The notes under the pieces: model-generated | Seen by the model: the letters and a program-made list of their open reading frames with translations, nothing else | Told to the model about the DNA's origin: nothing | The model's database searches: none | NCBI GenBank assembly: GCA_013213875.1 | Contig: JABSSV010000321.1 | Location: forward strand, 1 to 6,169 | DNA length: 6,169 nt | Direction of reading: 5' to 3' | From: Lysobacterales bacterium | GTDB lineage: Bacteria > Pseudomonadota > Gammaproteobacteria > Xanthomonadales > SZUA-36 | Program-made: the position numbers and the translations under genes | Shown here: in pieces, positions 4,593 through 6,169 of the stretch | Numbering within the stretch: position 1 is the stretch's first letter | Layout: every line of letters begins with the position of its first letter

Positions 4593-6169
4593 CTATTCTT
4601 CCTGGGGAATGTAGAGAATCACCTCTGCGCCCTGCTCGCTCGCGATAAACTCCTTCAACTGCACATAGAAGCCCTGATAGGGGGCAATGCGCTGGTCAAA
4701 GCCGGGCGTGCCGGTGGCCGTGATGGGCAGGTAGGGGTTGGAAGCCAGCGCCTGGGGATCGTAGACATAAACCGTGCCTTCGGCCGGATTCAGCCCCTGA
4801 TTCCGAAACAGCTCCACCACGTCCACGCCGCTGGGTGGGTCAATCACCTCTATCACGAGGTTATTGACGTCGAAAGCCCGGGGATACAGATTACTGACCA
4901 TGACAAAGGGCTTGTCACTCACATCCGTGTTAGCCGGCTTCAGTTCCACCGGCGCAAAGCGTCGCACATTCGCGCCCAGACCCGCGTTGGCGGCCGCCGT
5001 AAATTTTGCGTCATCGGCGTTGACCGCCGCGCCGCGACCATTGGGATCGCTGTCAATGCCGAGAAAACTCGGGGTGCCGTTGCTGCTACCCAAACCATCG
5101 GGGATGGCGAAGTAGCGCCGGTCTGCATAGATCACCAGGAAACTGTTCCGTAGCACGTCGTCCGGAATGACACCGTCCGTAACCACCTCCGTAAAGGTGC
5201 GGTCCGGATTGGTCTGGCTGCGGTCATAGCGATAGAGGCGGATCAGATTGCGGTCGCCAATGGTGACATTGGCGCCATTGATGGTGCCGCCAAACAGTTC
5301 GCCATAGGTGGTCCCCTGAGGCAGATCACAGGGGATGCTGATAAGGCTGTATTTGCGGTCCACCAAGCGCTGCCCGAAACCACAGGGATACTGGTAGTAA
5401 AAAGCCCGCCCCTCCGTGCCAGCCAGCGGATTCAGCGGTGCAGCTTCCCCAATCGTGTTGCCCGCCTCCCGATTCGCAAACCACAGCGTTTCACGCACCA
5501 GACGAATGTCTTCACCCACATCCTCAATGCCCGTAGCGGGCGATGGCGGATTCGGCGGCGCGGGGATGGCGTTGTTGGCAATATCAGCAAGCACGTCAAT
5601 GTTGATACCGTCGCTCGCCAATACGTCATTGATTGGGTCGCGGAAAATATTGGCGCCACTGGCGAGTACGCCAAAACTCGCCGGCGCGCGGCCCGAAACA
5701 TCGCCACCATCACTGGGATAGTCCTGGTTTACCGGTGTGTAGCTGCGTGGGTTCACGCTGCCGCTAATGGTCCAGGTACGGGCCGTGGACTTGCTGGCAC
5801 CGAACAGACGGTCCCCCGGCAGGGATACCTCCTGTCCCAGCTGGTCCGTGGCAGGTAAGCTGCCGGTGGCCGTACCCAGCAGCTTGTCTATGGCGCTGAA
5901 ACCACGGGTGGTTTGCGCGGCTGTCGCCGCGGTCGCGACCTGATTGGGTGCGACCAGAGCGCTGGTCGCATCGATAACAAAAAGCCCGCCAACTCTGGGG
6001 CCGCTGCCATCACCGGCCGCCGTGCTGCCCGGCGCCCCCACCAGCACATAGGGATAACTTGCGGTCACCGCAAAACCGAACTGCTGCAGGCGCTCCGTGC
6101 CCGTCTCCCAGCCCAGCAACGTAAGGCCGTTATTGGCCGGGCCGGCATCCTGGCCGCCGCCCTGGTTAG
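4593..6169 (-). CDS. Large FG-GAP-repeat-like, probably exported protein (5' end missing)
   Basis: The frame is open through the right edge, so this is the C-terminal 524 residues of a larger protein; the TTG at 6119 is internal, since 16 more in-frame codons (NQGGGQDAGPANNGLT) precede it. Numbering from that TTG, residues 13-50 (QFGFAVTASYPYVLVGAPG ... GGLFVID) match the FG-GAP repeat pattern of integrin-like beta-propellers, and 94-109 (LGQEVSLPGDRLFGAS) look like a second, degenerate copy. Further on, KYSLISIPCDLP (256-267) with ELFG (274-277) and LYRYD (295-299), then VMVSNLYPRAFDVNN (406-420), VYVYDP (450-455) and IAPYQGFYVQL (478-488), follow a pattern seen in surface and secreted beta-sandwich proteins. 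Only two cysteines (C246, C264) are present and could form a disulfide. There are few lysines, many Asn/Asp/Gly/Thr residues and a proline-rich linker (185-195). An extracellular or cell-surface role is inferred; the signal peptide lies outside the window. The partner and function are unknown. Confidence 0.8.
   Translation of the reverse strand, partial: NQGGGQDAGPANNGLTLLGWETGTERLQQFGFAVTASYPYVLVGAPGSTAAGDGSGPRVGGLFVIDATSALVAPNQVATAATAAQTTRGFSAIDKLLGTATGSLPATDQLGQEVSLPGDRLFGASKSTARTWTISGSVNPRSYTPVNQDYPSDGGDVSGRAPASFGVLASGANIFRDPINDVLASDGINIDVLADIANNAIPAPPNPPSPATGIEDVGEDIRLVRETLWFANREAGNTIGEAAPLNPLAGTEGRAFYYQYPCGFGQRLVDRKYSLISIPCDLPQGTTYGELFGGTINGANVTIGDRNLIRLYRYDRSQTNPDRTFTEVVTDGVIPDDVLRNSFLVIYADRRYFAIPDGLGSSNGTPSFLGIDSDPNGRGAAVNADDAKFTAAANAGLGANVRRFAPVELKPANTDVSDKPFVMVSNLYPRAFDVNNLVIEVIDPPSGVDVVELFRNQGLNPAEGTVYVYDPQALASNPYLPITATGTPGFDQRIAPYQGFYVQLKEFIASEQGAEVILYIPQEE

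Noticed and set aside
6117..6119. TTG as the true start of the FG-GAP-like protein
   Set aside because: The frame continues without a stop to the right edge, no ribosome site precedes the TTG, and the FG-GAP pattern begins right after it, so the gene almost certainly starts outside the window.
1..6169. CRISPR array, tRNA or rRNA gene, or insertion sequence
   Set aside because: No regularly spaced direct repeats, no tRNA-like cloverleaf, and no transposase or terminal inverted repeats were seen; the only mobile parts are the integron elements.

Overview
The window looks like chromosomal DNA from a GC-rich proteobacterium. A gammaproteobacterium is my best guess, based on the style of the integron integrase and the mix of housekeeping-type neighbours; no marker gene fixes the taxon. 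It holds the recombination platform of an integron next to ordinary chromosomal genes.

Positions 1-798 are the integron's variable end. Reading leftward on the minus strand from the integrase there is an AT-rich leader with the attI core (crossover between 568 and 569), then one complete gene cassette (86-568). The cassette encodes a small four-helix membrane protein of unknown function and ends in a canonical attC site (80-157). A second cassette begins at 85 and runs off the left edge; only the first 23 codons of its gene are visible. The cassette limits can be set to the base because the first nine bases around the attI junction (GTTATCTTG) are the exact reverse complement of the R'' end of the attC site (CAAGATAAC).

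Positions 799-1788 (+) encode the integron tyrosine recombinase IntI, with all catalytic residues and the IntI-specific insertion. It is transcribed away from the cassettes, the usual integron layout. Its 3' end overlaps by 18 bp the 3' end of a convergent Old Yellow Enzyme-type flavin oxidoreductase gene (1771-3054, minus).

The oxidoreductase gene is divergent, across 98 bp, from a sodium-dependent amino-acid-type transporter of the SNF/NSS family (3153-4556, +). The transporter converges on the 3' part of a large, probably secreted or surface protein with FG-GAP-like repeats (4593 to the right edge, minus). A GC-rich hairpin fills the 36-bp gap between them and probably terminates both.

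The integron parts work together: IntI acts on attI and attC to insert and excise cassettes. The oxidoreductase, transporter and FG-GAP protein look like resident chromosomal genes with no evident functional link to the integron. The most interesting points are that the cassette gene is translated through its own attC site, that the attC central region can form two separate hairpins, and that the next cassette's ribosome binding site is built from its recombination core.
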